DNA of 6,319 bases from Xanthobacteraceae bacterium (GCA_030037185.1 JASHRR010000766.1:1-6319); one strand, 5' to 3'; numbered from the stretch's first letter, positions 1 through 6,319 are shown. The notes: generated by a model not told the origin, from the sequence alone. A program made the numbers and translations.

Positions 1-678
1 TTCGATATTCGCCAGCATGCCGTTGACGATAACGGCCAATTTGTCGAATGGATCATTGCCCCCACGGGCCGGCAACCGCTCACGGAGATCGCCGGCGACG
101 ATGCGCTGAACCTTCTCGTTGACCTCCGCCACGCGTTTCTGCGCGCGCACGCTAAGGAATATTCCAGCGGCGATACTCAAGCACAAAGCTGGAATGAGTC
201 CCATGCCTAATGTCGCGCCAACGATTTCCTGAATTTCCGCGGCCTCGTCGATATTGCGGCCAACAACCACGACATCGCCGTTTGGCAATCGTCGCGCAAC
301 GCCACGAACGATCTGTTTGGCCCCACTGCTCCCGGCCCGGAACGCCGATTCCTGCGCAGGGCCGTCGACTTTCAAGTCGGGCGGCAGCTTCGCCAGATTG
401 CCGACGACCGGATGCCCGTCCCGCGCAAACAGGCCCGCATATTGCACCATTCGCGGGTCTTGCTGCAGGAAATCCGCGATCGCATCCAGCCGCCGCTGAG
501 GCGCCACAGAAGCAAATTCGACGGCGCGCATGGTGATGACCTCATCCGATCGTGTAATCAGATATCGGTCCGTCCGCCAGTAAACAATTATGAACAGGAC
601 AGCGATGTACACGGCAAACATGCCGGCAACTGCTGCCGTCGAGCGGAACGTCGTGGTGCGGATGAAATCAGGGAGCAC
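1..678 (-). CDS. HAMP-domain sensor histidine kinase, N-terminal part (runs off left edge)
   Basis: This is the N-terminal 226 residues of a membrane sensor kinase; the catalytic part lies outside the window. In order it shows a short cytoplasmic start (LPDFIRTTTFR), a transmembrane helix at about residues 13-34, a periplasmic sensing segment to about residue 150, a second helix at about 152-177, and a HAMP linker from about 178 (KVQRIVAGDLRERLPARG, then DPFDKLAVIVNGML). I chose the GTG at 678 because it overlaps the ancestral stop of the response regulator (TGA at 670-668), the usual coupled arrangement of such pairs. An in-frame ATG at 714 exists, but its extra residues (MIHNVGDIG) are the tail of the regulator read in frame. 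The visible part has no frameshift. Its partner regulator is broken, so signalling would need another regulator. The sensed signal is unknown. Confidence 0.85.
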   Translation of the reverse strand, partial: MLPDFIRTTTFRSTAAVAGMFAVYIAVLFIIVYWRTDRYLITRSDEVITMRAVEFASVAPQRRLDAIADFLQQDPRMVQYAGLFARDGHPVVGNLAKLPPDLKVDGPAQESAFRAGSSGAKQIVRGVARRLPNGDVVVVGRNIDEAAEIQEIVGATLGMGLIPALCLSIAAGIFLSVRAQKRVAEVNEKVQRIVAGDLRERLPARGGNDPFDKLAVIVNGMLANIE

Positions 679-1073
679 GGAGGATGTACCTATATCGCCT
701 ACATTATGGATCATCGGCGGATCATGCGCCAAGTCAACCTTATGTCGCAGTGTCCCTATGAGCAGATGGGTTTGCGGCAGGAAATTTGTAATTCCAGACA
801 TCCTCCAGCGGCAGGTGTCAGCATCGGGTCTTCGCGGCGCATCATATATTCGAGGAACCGGAATTCCGTGGCAAAGCTCGATTACACGATAACCTCGCTC
901 GGTGTTTCGTTGGATGAGATCGCGTTTGAGCGGACGGGCCTGGCGTGGCGTGCCGGCCGACGCGGCAGGGCCTCGATACGGGCGGCCACCCGCCCGCAGG
1001 CCGCGCGCGCGATCGTCGGCGGTGCCAAGTGCGCTCAGGATAAGAACGGGCGCGCGCCCGGCGTGGTGCCGCA

Positions 1074-1420
1074 ATGCGATCGGGCAACCCGGCCGCCGAC
1101 GAGGATGACTCGGCCAAACATGGGGCAAAGTCGGATCCGCACCACGGGGATGACGGCGCTACTCATTCACCCATCGCACCAAGGTGTTTGCTGGCGGCAC
1201 GATACGGAAGATTTACGTGTGACCCCAGGAGACCTGCATCCCGCTCGCGTGAGAATGAGGTTAGACGAATCCGATCGCGAGCCGGATGCCGGAGATCAGA
1301 ATGTCCGGTTCGATGAGCGGGATGTGGAAACGCAGTCACGGTCGAACCATTAAGCACGGCCAGAAAAAAAAGGTGGAAACAGATATGTCCGACAGCCACC
1401 CCGCGACATTTCGACTCTAC
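1074..1420 (+). mobile_element. Group II intron 5' fragment (probable)
   Basis: This block interrupts the response regulator remnant, whose coding matches stop at about 1420 on one side and 1075 on the other. It runs in the opposite orientation to the regulator. Its strongest mark is a hairpin at about 1276-1310: GAGCCGGAT pairs, with G-U pairs, to GTCCGGTTC, and is followed by GATGAGCGGGATGTGG. That pattern resembles the conserved stem found just before the maturase reading frame in many bacterial group II introns. A ribosome-site-like GGTGGA and an ATG at 1385 follow, as expected for an intron-encoded protein start. The 5' boundary near 1074 (ATGCGAT, resembling a degraded GTGCG start) is a guess. 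The reverse transcriptase body and domains V and VI are absent, so the fragment would be inactive. The assignment rests on recalled consensus, not on a structure search. Confidence 0.5.
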
Positions 1421-1450
1421 CAGGCCGTCCATCCCGCGGCAGGCGATTGA
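1385..1450 (+). pseudogene. Remnant of intron-encoded protein start
   Basis: A short 21-residue frame begins MSDSHPATFRLYQ behind a GGTGGA ribosome-site-like element. Its first 12 codons lie in the intron-like block. From about 1421 it reads antisense through the response regulator and stops at 1448-1450. If the block is a group II intron, this is the extreme N-terminus of its maturase/reverse transcriptase, with everything after it deleted. No catalytic motif is present, so the identity rests only on position. Confidence 0.25.
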
Positions 1451-1607
1451 TAATCACGCATCCCTTGACGCGCCCTGTCTAGGCCTGTGAGGCCGTCCGC
1501 GGCCAGTGCACATCGAACCCGTGAGCGCGGAGTTCGGCTCTGATGTCCTGAGCCGTCTGCTTGTCATCCTCGACGAGAAGCAAACTCAGCCGGTCCTGAT
1601 CCGTCAT

Positions 1608-1982
1608 CACCTCGCGACCGATATATTTGCAGCCACCCCACGGCGATGGCAGGGGTCCGCTGCGACGGCTATCGATCCGGAGTTCAGCCTGGAATGAAAA
1701 AAAAGTGTAGTTGGAAATTGGCGACGCTAATAGCGCCTCGTGGTTGGTCCTCGTCGTTTTCCTAGCGGCCAACGGCGAAGGCATGCGCGCCAGTTCGGTC
1801 CACGGTCCGTCCGGGCCAGCGTTCTCCAATAGCTCTGACGGGATCGACCAGGCAGCATGAATTTGTTCCAATGGTGCCGCCCATCGACACGTTAGAAGAC
1901 GAGAGCGAGGAGGAACAAGTCCGAAAATCACACGCCGCCGTTTGGCCGAAAGCATTCTGATCTGTCGGATGGCGTGCCGGTT
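1608..1982. other. No recognisable gene; leader of the dead regulator
   Basis: I see no convincing coding region on either strand. The minus strand is open throughout, in frame with the start of the response regulator, but its translation has no recognisable motif and is probably fortuitous. A run of A residues lies at about 1698-1705. A GGAGG ribosome-site-like element on the plus strand near 1909-1913 has no start codon at a suitable distance. Any promoter for the minus-strand two-component system would lie here, but I cannot point to a clear -35/-10 pair. Confidence 0.4.
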
Positions 1983-2093
1983 GTTACCGGAACTTTCGAA
2001 CGCCTTGCCGGTTGAACGCGGGCGGCACAAGACATCAATGGCGCCTTCCTTAATGCTTCGCGCTTCATTTGCCTTGCTATCGATGAATCCGAG
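1983..2093 (-). pseudogene. Possible receiver-domain scrap (FixJ-like)
   Basis: The minus strand reads LGFIDSKANEARSIKEGAID followed by VLCRPRSTGKAFES. This resembles the second half of a response regulator receiver, where an ITxxxDExxRxxAxKAGAxDxLxKPF pattern is normal. The KPF lysine position reads RPR, so key residues are gone. Its upstream half would lie where the NADH dehydrogenase remnant now sits on the other strand, so at best it is a fragment cut by rearrangement. The match is short and could be chance. Confidence 0.25.
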
Positions 2094-2352
2094 ATCCGAT
2101 TCCAATGCCGGTCCGCGCAGTGTAGTGGTCGTGGGCGCGCGGCTGGCGGTCGCGCGCCAGCTCCCCTCAACACTGGCCGGCATACTCGTCATCGACCAGC
2201 CGAACTACAGGCTTTTCCAGGCGTTGCCGGTTGCCTGGCTGCCTTGGGGCGCGCTGCACACGTTTCTGCCGAAAGGCTTCGGCAGCGTCGCCGTATTTCT
2301 CAATCGGGTCTGGGCGTGGCTCACCTATCGGCGCGGCGCGCGATCGATCACT
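2083..2352 (+). pseudogene. Type II NADH dehydrogenase (NDH-2) remnant with internal deletion
   Basis: Type II NADH dehydrogenases are peripheral membrane flavoproteins that pass electrons from NADH to quinone. From ATG 2083 the frame reads a nucleotide-binding start, RSVVVVGARLAVARQL, then LVIDQPNYRLFQ, matching the family's VVVGAGFAGL...DRxNYHLFQPLL opening. The GxGxxG loop is already damaged (GARLA). Directly after it comes VAWLPWGALHTFL, then VFLNRVWAWLTYRRGARSIT, which matches the C-terminal amphipathic tail of the same family (LAWLxWxxVHxxxLxGFRNR...WxYLTFxRGARLIT). The central part, roughly 300 or more residues with the NADH and most FAD contacts, is missing although the frame is kept. 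No stop is seen at the end of the homology; the sequence passes into the GMC oxidoreductase remnant in another frame at about 2352. No ribosome site is evident before 2083. Confidence 0.7.
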
Positions 2353-3542
2353 CGCACATTTACCGGATCCACGGCCAGCATGGCGTCGACCCGACCGAAC
2401 CGCCGGCAAGCCGGCCTTATCCCTTCCCGCCGGTCTCACACGAGGCGCGCATCCAGGATCTCTATGATGCCTTGGAACGGGAGGGCCATCATCCATTTCG
2501 TCTGCCGCTCGGCGTGCCGCTCGACGAACAGAACGGCAAGCCGCAGCGCACCAGCGCCTGCATCCGTTGCGATGCTTTCGACGGTTATCCGTGCCTGGTC
2601 AACGGCAAGGCGGACGCACAGATCATCTGCCTCGAGCCGACGCTCAAGCACGCGAATGTCACCCCGGTCACCAATGCGTTCGTCGAGCGTTTGGAGACCG
2701 ACCCCGCCGGCCGCAGCGTGAGCGCGGTTTATGTCGATCAGGAAGGCATTAAGGAGGCGTACTCGGCCGATATCGTGGTCGTCGCAGGCGGAGCTCTAAA
2801 CTCGGCTCTTCTGCTGTTGCGCTCTGCTTGCGACAAGCATCCGGACGGGCTCGCCAACAGCTCGGGCGTCGTCGGCCGGCGCTACATGCGACACAACAAT
2901 ATGGCTTTCATGGCCATCTCGCGCCAGCGCAATCCGACGAAATTTCAAAAGACGCTGGCCCTGAACGACTTGTATTTCAACGCCCCCGACTTTCCCTACC
3001 CGCTGGGTCACATCCAGATGCCCGGCAAATCGCATGGCGAGACGATCACGGCCGAAGCGGATTCCTGGGCCTCATTGATGCCTGCAATGCCCTTCGATGT
3101 CATGGCCCACCATGCGGTGGATTTCTGGCTGACCTCCGAAGATCTTGCGGACCCCCACAACCGGATCATGTACGACCGCGACGGCCGGGTCATCCTCGAC
3201 CTCACCGAGAACAACATGGAGGGTCACGGGCGGCTTCAGGCCAAGCTCAAGGCCATGCTGGCCTCGCTCGGCCTCCATCCTCACCTGGTGTCGCGCTCGC
3301 TCTATCTGGGCAAGAATATCCCGATCGGCCGGACGGCGCATCAGGCCGGGACCATCCGTTGGCCGGACCCCAAGACATCCGCACTCGCTCTCAACTGCAG
3401 GGCTCACGACCTCGACAACCTCTATGTCGTCGATAGCAGTTTCTTCGTGTCGATCGGCGCCGCGAACCCGTCGCTCACCATCATCGCCAATGCGCTGCGC
3501 GTCGGCGATCATCTCCTAGAACGGCTCAGGAGAGGCTCATGA
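2244..3542 (+). pseudogene. GMC-family oxidoreductase, N-terminally truncated
   Basis: GMC enzymes are FAD-dependent oxidoreductases acting on alcohols and sugars. The open frame starts at ATG 2244, but residues 1 to about 37 read through the NDH-2 remnant in another frame; true homology begins at about 2355 (HIYRIHGQHGVDPTEPP). From there to the stop the protein is continuous, with CIRCDAFDGYPCLVNGKADA, the ADIVVVAGGALNSALLLLRSA segment, and a C-terminal active-site region with the probable catalytic His in RTAHQAGT and Asn in GAANPSLTIIANALRVGDHL. Roughly the first 120-140 residues are missing, including the GxGxxG dinucleotide fold and first GMC signature. The product could hardly bind FAD, so I call it a pseudogene even though 432 codons are open. 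Its stop overlaps the DoxX start (ATGA). Family assignment is strong; the substrate is unknown. Confidence 0.85.
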
Positions 3543-4012
3543 CCGTTAGCTTCGCAGTCACGCTCGCGCTCCGCTATCTGCTGGTCGTGCTCTTTCTGCC
3601 TTTCAGTGCCCTCGACAAGATCCTCAACTTCAGCGGCGCGGTCGCTCAGGCAAGAGAGGCGATTCCGTCGGACTCAGCCGCCAGGCTCGCGATCGTTTCG
3701 GCCCTCTGCATCGAGATCGTCATGCCGCTTGGTATCCTGACGGGCATGGCCGACCGTCTCGCCGCCTTGATTATGGCGGGCTACTGCTGGATCACGGCGT
3801 TGCTGTGGAAGCAATTCTGGAAGCCGGGTGACTTCTGGTGTGCGGGGAGCAGCCGGGCGCGCGAGCTGTTCTGGGACTTCCTCAAGAACCTTTCCCTCGC
3901 CGGCGGGTTCCTGCTCATCACCTTCGGCACGGACGCCCCACAGGTAAGAGCTTTGCTGTCGCATTGGCAACTCTCCTCGCATCCGTATTCGGCTCACCAA
4001 GTGCTGCACTGA
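3539..4012 (+). CDS. DoxX-family membrane protein
   Basis: This small integral membrane protein of 157 residues has about four predicted helices: residues 5-23 (with LRYLLVVLFLPFSALDKI, the usual DoxX opening), 49-69, 72-92 and 112-130. Length and hydrophobic pattern suit the DoxX/DoxD-like family, some members of which are linked to quinone or thiosulfate redox chemistry. The start at 3539 is supported by AGGAGAG five bases upstream and by its ATGA overlap with the end of the GMC gene, implying translational coupling. No frameshift is seen. In this cluster it may anchor or connect the soluble dehydrogenase to the membrane, which is inference. With the GMC gene truncated, its present use is uncertain. 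Confidence 0.82.
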   Translation: MTVSFAVTLALRYLLVVLFLPFSALDKILNFSGAVAQAREAIPSDSAARLAIVSALCIEIVMPLGILTGMADRLAALIMAGYCWITALLWKQFWKPGDFWCAGSSRARELFWDFLKNLSLAGGFLLITFGTDAPQVRALLSHWQLSSHPYSAHQVLH

Positions 4013-4021
4013 GGCCCGGCC

Positions 4022-4461
4022 ATGCAGAAACCGCGGATTCCGTACTGGCATCTATGGACCGATGGAGACGGCATCAGCCATCAGACCAGATGCTTACTGA
4101 CGGAGTTCGAGCTGCAAACGATCTGCAAGCCGGCGCAGCCGCAGTGGCAGGGTCACCGGACCAGAGCCGAGGTGACCGTGATGATGACGGTGCTTCCGGT
4201 CGGCTGGACCGGTGAGTGGCATGAGAATCCAAAGCCTCAATGGATCCTTCCTTTGTCCGGCCGCTGGTTCGTCGAGTCGATGGACGGCGAGCGCGTCGAA
4301 ATGGGGCCCGGCGAGCTGTCGTTTGGAGGCGACCAGAACGCGAGGGAAGCGGGCGGCCGAAAAGGCCATTTCTCTGGCGTGGTCGGTGACGAGCCCGCCG
4401 TGCTCATGCTGATTCAATTCGAGACCGCGCCGGGGGGCCGTCACCGTGCCTGTTCCGGTAG
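4022..4461 (+). pseudogene. Cupin-like protein with probable C-terminal frameshift
   Basis: A small beta-barrel protein starts at ATG 4022, nine bases after the DoxX stop, with a weak TGAGG ribosome site. Residues 1-133 look sound: IPYWHLWTDGDGISHQTRC, then VTVMMTVLPVGWTGEWHENP, PQWILPLSGRWFVESMDGERVEMGPGELSFGGDQ and GHFSGVVGDEPAVLMLIQFE. The WHENP...LPLSGRW...MGPGE order suits a single cupin fold, with a degenerate metal motif around H67. After the G run at 4432-4437 the frame stays open without homology to 5305, antisense in sense to nothing and out of frame with the next gene. Shifting one base at the G run gives a short natural end, PSPCLFR-stop at 4459-4461, just before the next gene's ribosome site. 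I therefore infer a lost base there. No function is assigned. Confidence 0.65.
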
Positions 4462-4476
4462 GGAAACGGAGGCAGC

Positions 4477-5382
4477 ATGGACGCGTTCGAGATCAAGGAC
4501 AGGCGGTTTGCCACATACATCCTCGCCAACGCGTCGGTCGAGGAACTTGCGACCGGCTTCCGCTGGCTCGAAGGGCCGGTTTGGTTTGGCGACGCCAATT
4601 GTCTGCTGTTCCAGGACTTGCCGCGCAACCGCACGATGCGCTGGAGCGAGGAGACAGGCGTGTCGGTCTATCGTTATCCGACCGATTATGCCAACGGACA
4701 AACCCGCGATCGGCAAGGACGCCTCATCGCCTGCTCGCATCGCGCGCGGTGTTTGTATCGCACTGAGTTGGACGGAGAGGTCACGACACTCGTGTCACAC
4801 CACGCCGGCAAGCGGCTCAATTCGCCCAACGATGTGGTCGCAAAGTCGGACGGCACCATCTGGTTTACCGATCCGGTCTACGGGATCTCCAATGATTACG
4901 AGGGTGGTCGGCAGGTCTCGGAACAACCGCCCGGACTCTATCGATATGCCCCCGACAGCGGCGAGCTCGCGTTGGTGGCCGGCGACTTCGACGGACCTAA
5001 CGGCCTCGCCTTCTCGCCTGACGAGCGGCGGCTCTACGTCTCCGAGACCGGCGACCAGGCAACGGAGAACCCACGCCAATACATCCGCATGTTCGAGCTG
5101 TCGCCGGACGGCGCAAAGCTTTCCGGCGGCGAAATCTTCCACAAGATCGAACCGGGCTATTGCGATGGGCTGCGGGTCGACGAGGAGGGCAACCTCTGGA
5201 GCAGTGCCGGCGATGGCGTGCATTGCATCGATCCGGGCGGGCATCTGCTCGGAAAAGTGCTGCTGCCCTATCGTGTTTCCAACCTGGCTTTCGGCGGGCA
5301 GGTGAAGAACAGGCTGTTCATCCTGGCATCGCACACGCTGTACGCCGTCTTCCTGAACCGTCGCGGTGCCCAATGGCCGTGA
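4477..5382 (+). CDS. SMP-30/gluconolactonase/LRE-family hydrolase
   Basis: This 301-residue six-bladed beta-propeller protein probably hydrolyses a sugar lactone or related ester using a bound divalent metal. It appears complete and in frame. The family pattern is clear: FRWLEGPVWFGD with the likely metal ligand E32, YANGQTRDRQGRLIAC, RLNSPNDVVAKSDGTIWFTDPVYGI, GPNGLAFSPDERRLYVSET with ligand N175, and CDGLRVDEEGNLWSS with ligand D230, ending in a normal LYAVFLNRRGAQ tail. The start at 4477 has GGAGG seven bases upstream. Its end overlaps the next gene's start by ten bases. Following a GMC oxidoreductase, it fits hydrolysis of the lactone formed by sugar oxidation; this pathway role is inference. 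It is one of only two genes in the cluster that look fully intact. Confidence 0.9.
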   Translation: MDAFEIKDRRFATYILANASVEELATGFRWLEGPVWFGDANCLLFQDLPRNRTMRWSEETGVSVYRYPTDYANGQTRDRQGRLIACSHRARCLYRTELDGEVTTLVSHHAGKRLNSPNDVVAKSDGTIWFTDPVYGISNDYEGGRQVSEQPPGLYRYAPDSGELALVAGDFDGPNGLAFSPDERRLYVSETGDQATENPRQYIRMFELSPDGAKLSGGEIFHKIEPGYCDGLRVDEEGNLWSSAGDGVHCIDPGGHLLGKVLLPYRVSNLAFGGQVKNRLFILASHTLYAVFLNRRGAQWP

Positions 5383-6171
5383 CTCGGATCGGCCGTATCA
5401 GCTTCACGACCGCCGACGTCGACCGGCTCGGGGCGTTCTATCGAGATCGAGCACCACGGGGGGCGCATCCTTTGCGCGACTGACTGGCGTCGAGGCGCAA
5501 GCCCGCGCGGTTCCGCTCCGACTTGGCGAAGAGACGATCGAGCTCCTCGCATTCACCGAGTCTGGCACGCCATACCCGGCCGATATCGGTTGCGACGACT
5601 TGCGATTCCCGCAGATTGCCATTGTCGTCGCCGATATGGAGAGCGCCTATCTGCGACTGCGCGCATGTCTGGGGTGGACCGCGATCACCAGGCCGGCGCC
5701 GCAACGACTACCCGCGACTTCAGGAGGTGTCACCGCATTCAGGTTTCGTGATCCGCAGGGGCAGCTCGAACTGCTCGCGTTTGCGCCCAATAACGTGCCG
5801 TCGCGCTCGCGGGAGGCCCCGCATCGAGACGGTCGTTGCCTTGGGATCGATCATTCCGCCACGTTTCCCGCACGACGGCAAGTGTCGCGTTCTACCAGCA
5901 GGTGCTGGGATTTTCCGTCGCCGGGCGCTCGCTCAATCGCGGCGGGGAGAGGAACAGCTTGATGCCGTGCCGGGTGCCGTCGTTGAGACGACCGCGCTTT
6001 GTTCGGGGGCGGAAAGGCCGCCTCATCGACGATCTGCCAGCCCTGGAGAACAGACTTGCTGAAGCCGGTGTCCGCTTCATCTCGCCTGGCATCGTGGCGG
6101 TCCGAGACAATCGGCCGGCTTTGCTGATCCGTGAGCTGGACGGACACGTGTTGCTCCTGCTGGGGCGCTAA
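5373..6171 (+). pseudogene. Two-domain VOC/glyoxalase-type protein, multiply frameshifted
   Basis: This was a metal-dependent vicinal-oxygen-chelate protein (glyoxalase, dioxygenase or resistance superfamily) with two repeats of the fold. It opens at ATG 5373, overlapping the SMP-30 stop, with MAVTRIGRISFTTADVDRLGAFYRD, then stops at 5481-5483. The homology continues in a second frame, GGASFARLTGVEA...LRLGEETIELLAF...GVTAFRFRDPQGQLELLAF, to about 5868, including the GIDHSA start of domain 2. It moves to a third frame for SVAFYQQVLGFSVAGRSLNRGGE (to about 5949), shifts again for EEQLDAVPGAVVETTAL...ERPPH, and returns at about 6025 for IDDLPALENRLAEAGVRFISPGI...ELDGHVLLLLGR, ending at TAA 6169-6171. 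Bases are also missing after FYRD and before IDDLPAL. No product of normal length can be made. The original substrate is unknown. Confidence 0.8.
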
Positions 6172-6225
6172 GCGGCGACGCAGCCGCGCCCTCGAGCTGA
6201 AGGCCACTCCGCCTGGACTTTGGGA

Positions 6226-6318
6226 TCAGCCCCTGTGCGTGTGCCCGCGAGCAATGCCCCAGGTGCTGGTGAACGATGAACCTGGCTCCAGCACGATCAG
6301 AGCGTCCCGGGTCCGAAA
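6226..6318 (-). CDS. Possible C-terminus of a gene entering from the right edge
   Basis: On the minus strand a frame open from the right edge reads DALIVLEPGSSFTSTWGIAR and ends at TGA 6228-6226. The hydrophobic strand followed by LxPGxSFxxTWxI resembles the last beta strands of aldose-1-epimerase-like proteins, which would suit a sugar-oxidation neighbourhood, but about 30 residues are too few to be sure. It would be convergent with the VOC remnant. The 54 bases between the two ends show no terminator that I can support. Confidence 0.28.
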   Translation of the reverse strand, partial: FRTRDALIVLEPGSSFTSTWGIARGHTHRG

Positions 6319-6319
6319 T

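Larger units (their letters stand above)
668..1607 (-). pseudogene. OmpR-family response regulator, frameshifted and interrupted
   Basis: This is a broken DNA-binding response regulator that would have been the partner of the kinase downstream. It begins at ATG 1607 behind a GAGGTG ribosome site with MTDQDRLSLLLVEDDKQTAQDIRAELR-like sequence; E13, D14 and D15 form the acidic pocket. A stop is met at 1481-1479. Shifting frame recovers GLDRARQG, then VIINRLP, then MDGL near 1420, with Asn where the phospho-acceptor Asp is expected. About 350 foreign bases follow. The receiver resumes at about 1080 with ALRHHAGRAPVLILSALGTADDRARGLRAGG. The DDYLxKPF segment with the conserved lysine is deleted, and VAARIEALPRRP follows in another frame. 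Winged-helix pieces remain: LPREFRFLEYMMRR near 870-830, then FLPQTHLLIGTLRHKVD and PPMIHNV. The original end GYILRAP-stop is at 670-668. Identification as a regulator is firm; exact shift points are approximate. Confidence 0.82.

Noticed and set aside
678..714. ATG at 714 as the kinase start
   Set aside because: The residues it would add match the conserved C-terminal MIHxVRGxGY stretch of a response regulator, so they belong to the upstream gene; GTG 678 fits the overlap arrangement better.
1047..1060. Perfect 14-base GC palindrome (CGGGCGCGCGCCCG)
   Set aside because: It falls in codons for GRAPV of the regulator remnant and is explained by high-GC coding; no sign of a binding site or terminator (no T run).
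412..1353. Long open frame on the plus strand (313 codons)
   Set aside because: It lies antisense to the sensor kinase and regulator remnant and crosses the intron-like block; its translation has low-complexity, arginine-rich character and no family pattern.
1479..2192. 237-codon minus-strand frame
   Set aside because: Only its last 42 codons (from 1607) are real, being the start of the response regulator. The rest reads through sequence with no recognised protein and antisense to the NDH-2 remnant.
1942..2721. 259-codon plus-strand frame as one gene
   Set aside because: Only about 2083-2352 shows NDH-2 similarity; the remainder is a shadow of the GMC gene frame.
4022..5305. 427-codon frame as a single long protein
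   Set aside because: After the cupin homology ends near 4437 it overlaps the well-supported SMP-30 gene out of frame, with serine/arginine-rich shadow translation.
6259..6294. Inverted repeats GTGCTGG/CCAGCAC and CCAGGT/ACCTGG near the right end
   Set aside because: The loops are 15 bases or longer, the stems are alternatives to each other and no T run follows, so I cannot support a terminator or an insertion-sequence end.
1..6319. CRISPR arrays, tRNA/rRNA genes, toxin-antitoxin pairs, phage genes
   Set aside because: No spaced direct repeats, no tRNA- or rRNA-like sequence and no matching protein motifs were seen on either strand.

Overview
The window looks like a decaying accessory region from a high-GC alphaproteobacterium. 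Family-level sequence flavour suggests a relative of Bradyrhizobium or Nitrobacteraceae, but this comes from remembered protein style, not from a search. Few complete genes remain. Most of the sequence consists of remnants that are recognisable only when several reading frames are read together.

Left part, minus strand (1-1607): a two-component system is transcribed leftwards. The start of a HAMP-type sensor histidine kinase (678 to the left edge) is intact as far as it can be seen. The OmpR-type response regulator in front of it (1607 to 668) is dead. It has several frameshifts, has lost the receiver lysine and appears to have asparagine at the phospho-acceptor position. It is also split by about 350 bases, on the opposite strand, that resemble the 5' part of a group II intron ending just inside the maturase start.

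Middle (1608-2355): the stretch 1608-1982 has no recognised gene. A possible receiver-domain scrap lies at 2093-1983 on the minus strand. From 2083 the plus strand carries a type II NADH dehydrogenase reduced to its two ends. The nucleotide-binding start is joined directly to the C-terminal membrane-associating tail, and the central several hundred residues are missing. This remnant abuts a GMC oxidoreductase that has lost its FAD-binding N-terminus.

Right part, plus strand (2244-6171): a tightly packed cluster of GMC oxidoreductase (truncated), DoxX-type membrane protein (intact), cupin-like protein (probable frameshift near the end), SMP-30/gluconolactonase-type hydrolase (intact) and a two-domain VOC/glyoxalase-type protein (several frameshifts and deletions). 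Stop/start overlaps at 3539-3542 and 5373-5382 and a 9-base gap at 4013-4021 indicate a former operon. A plausible ancestral role is oxidation of a sugar or related alcohol by the GMC enzyme followed by lactone hydrolysis by the SMP-30 protein; this is inference. The final bases may hold the C-terminus of a gene on the minus strand entering from the right edge.

I do not see a new defence, mobile or regulatory system here. The main interest is the record of nested gene decay and the small conserved-looking oxidoreductase/lactonase cluster.
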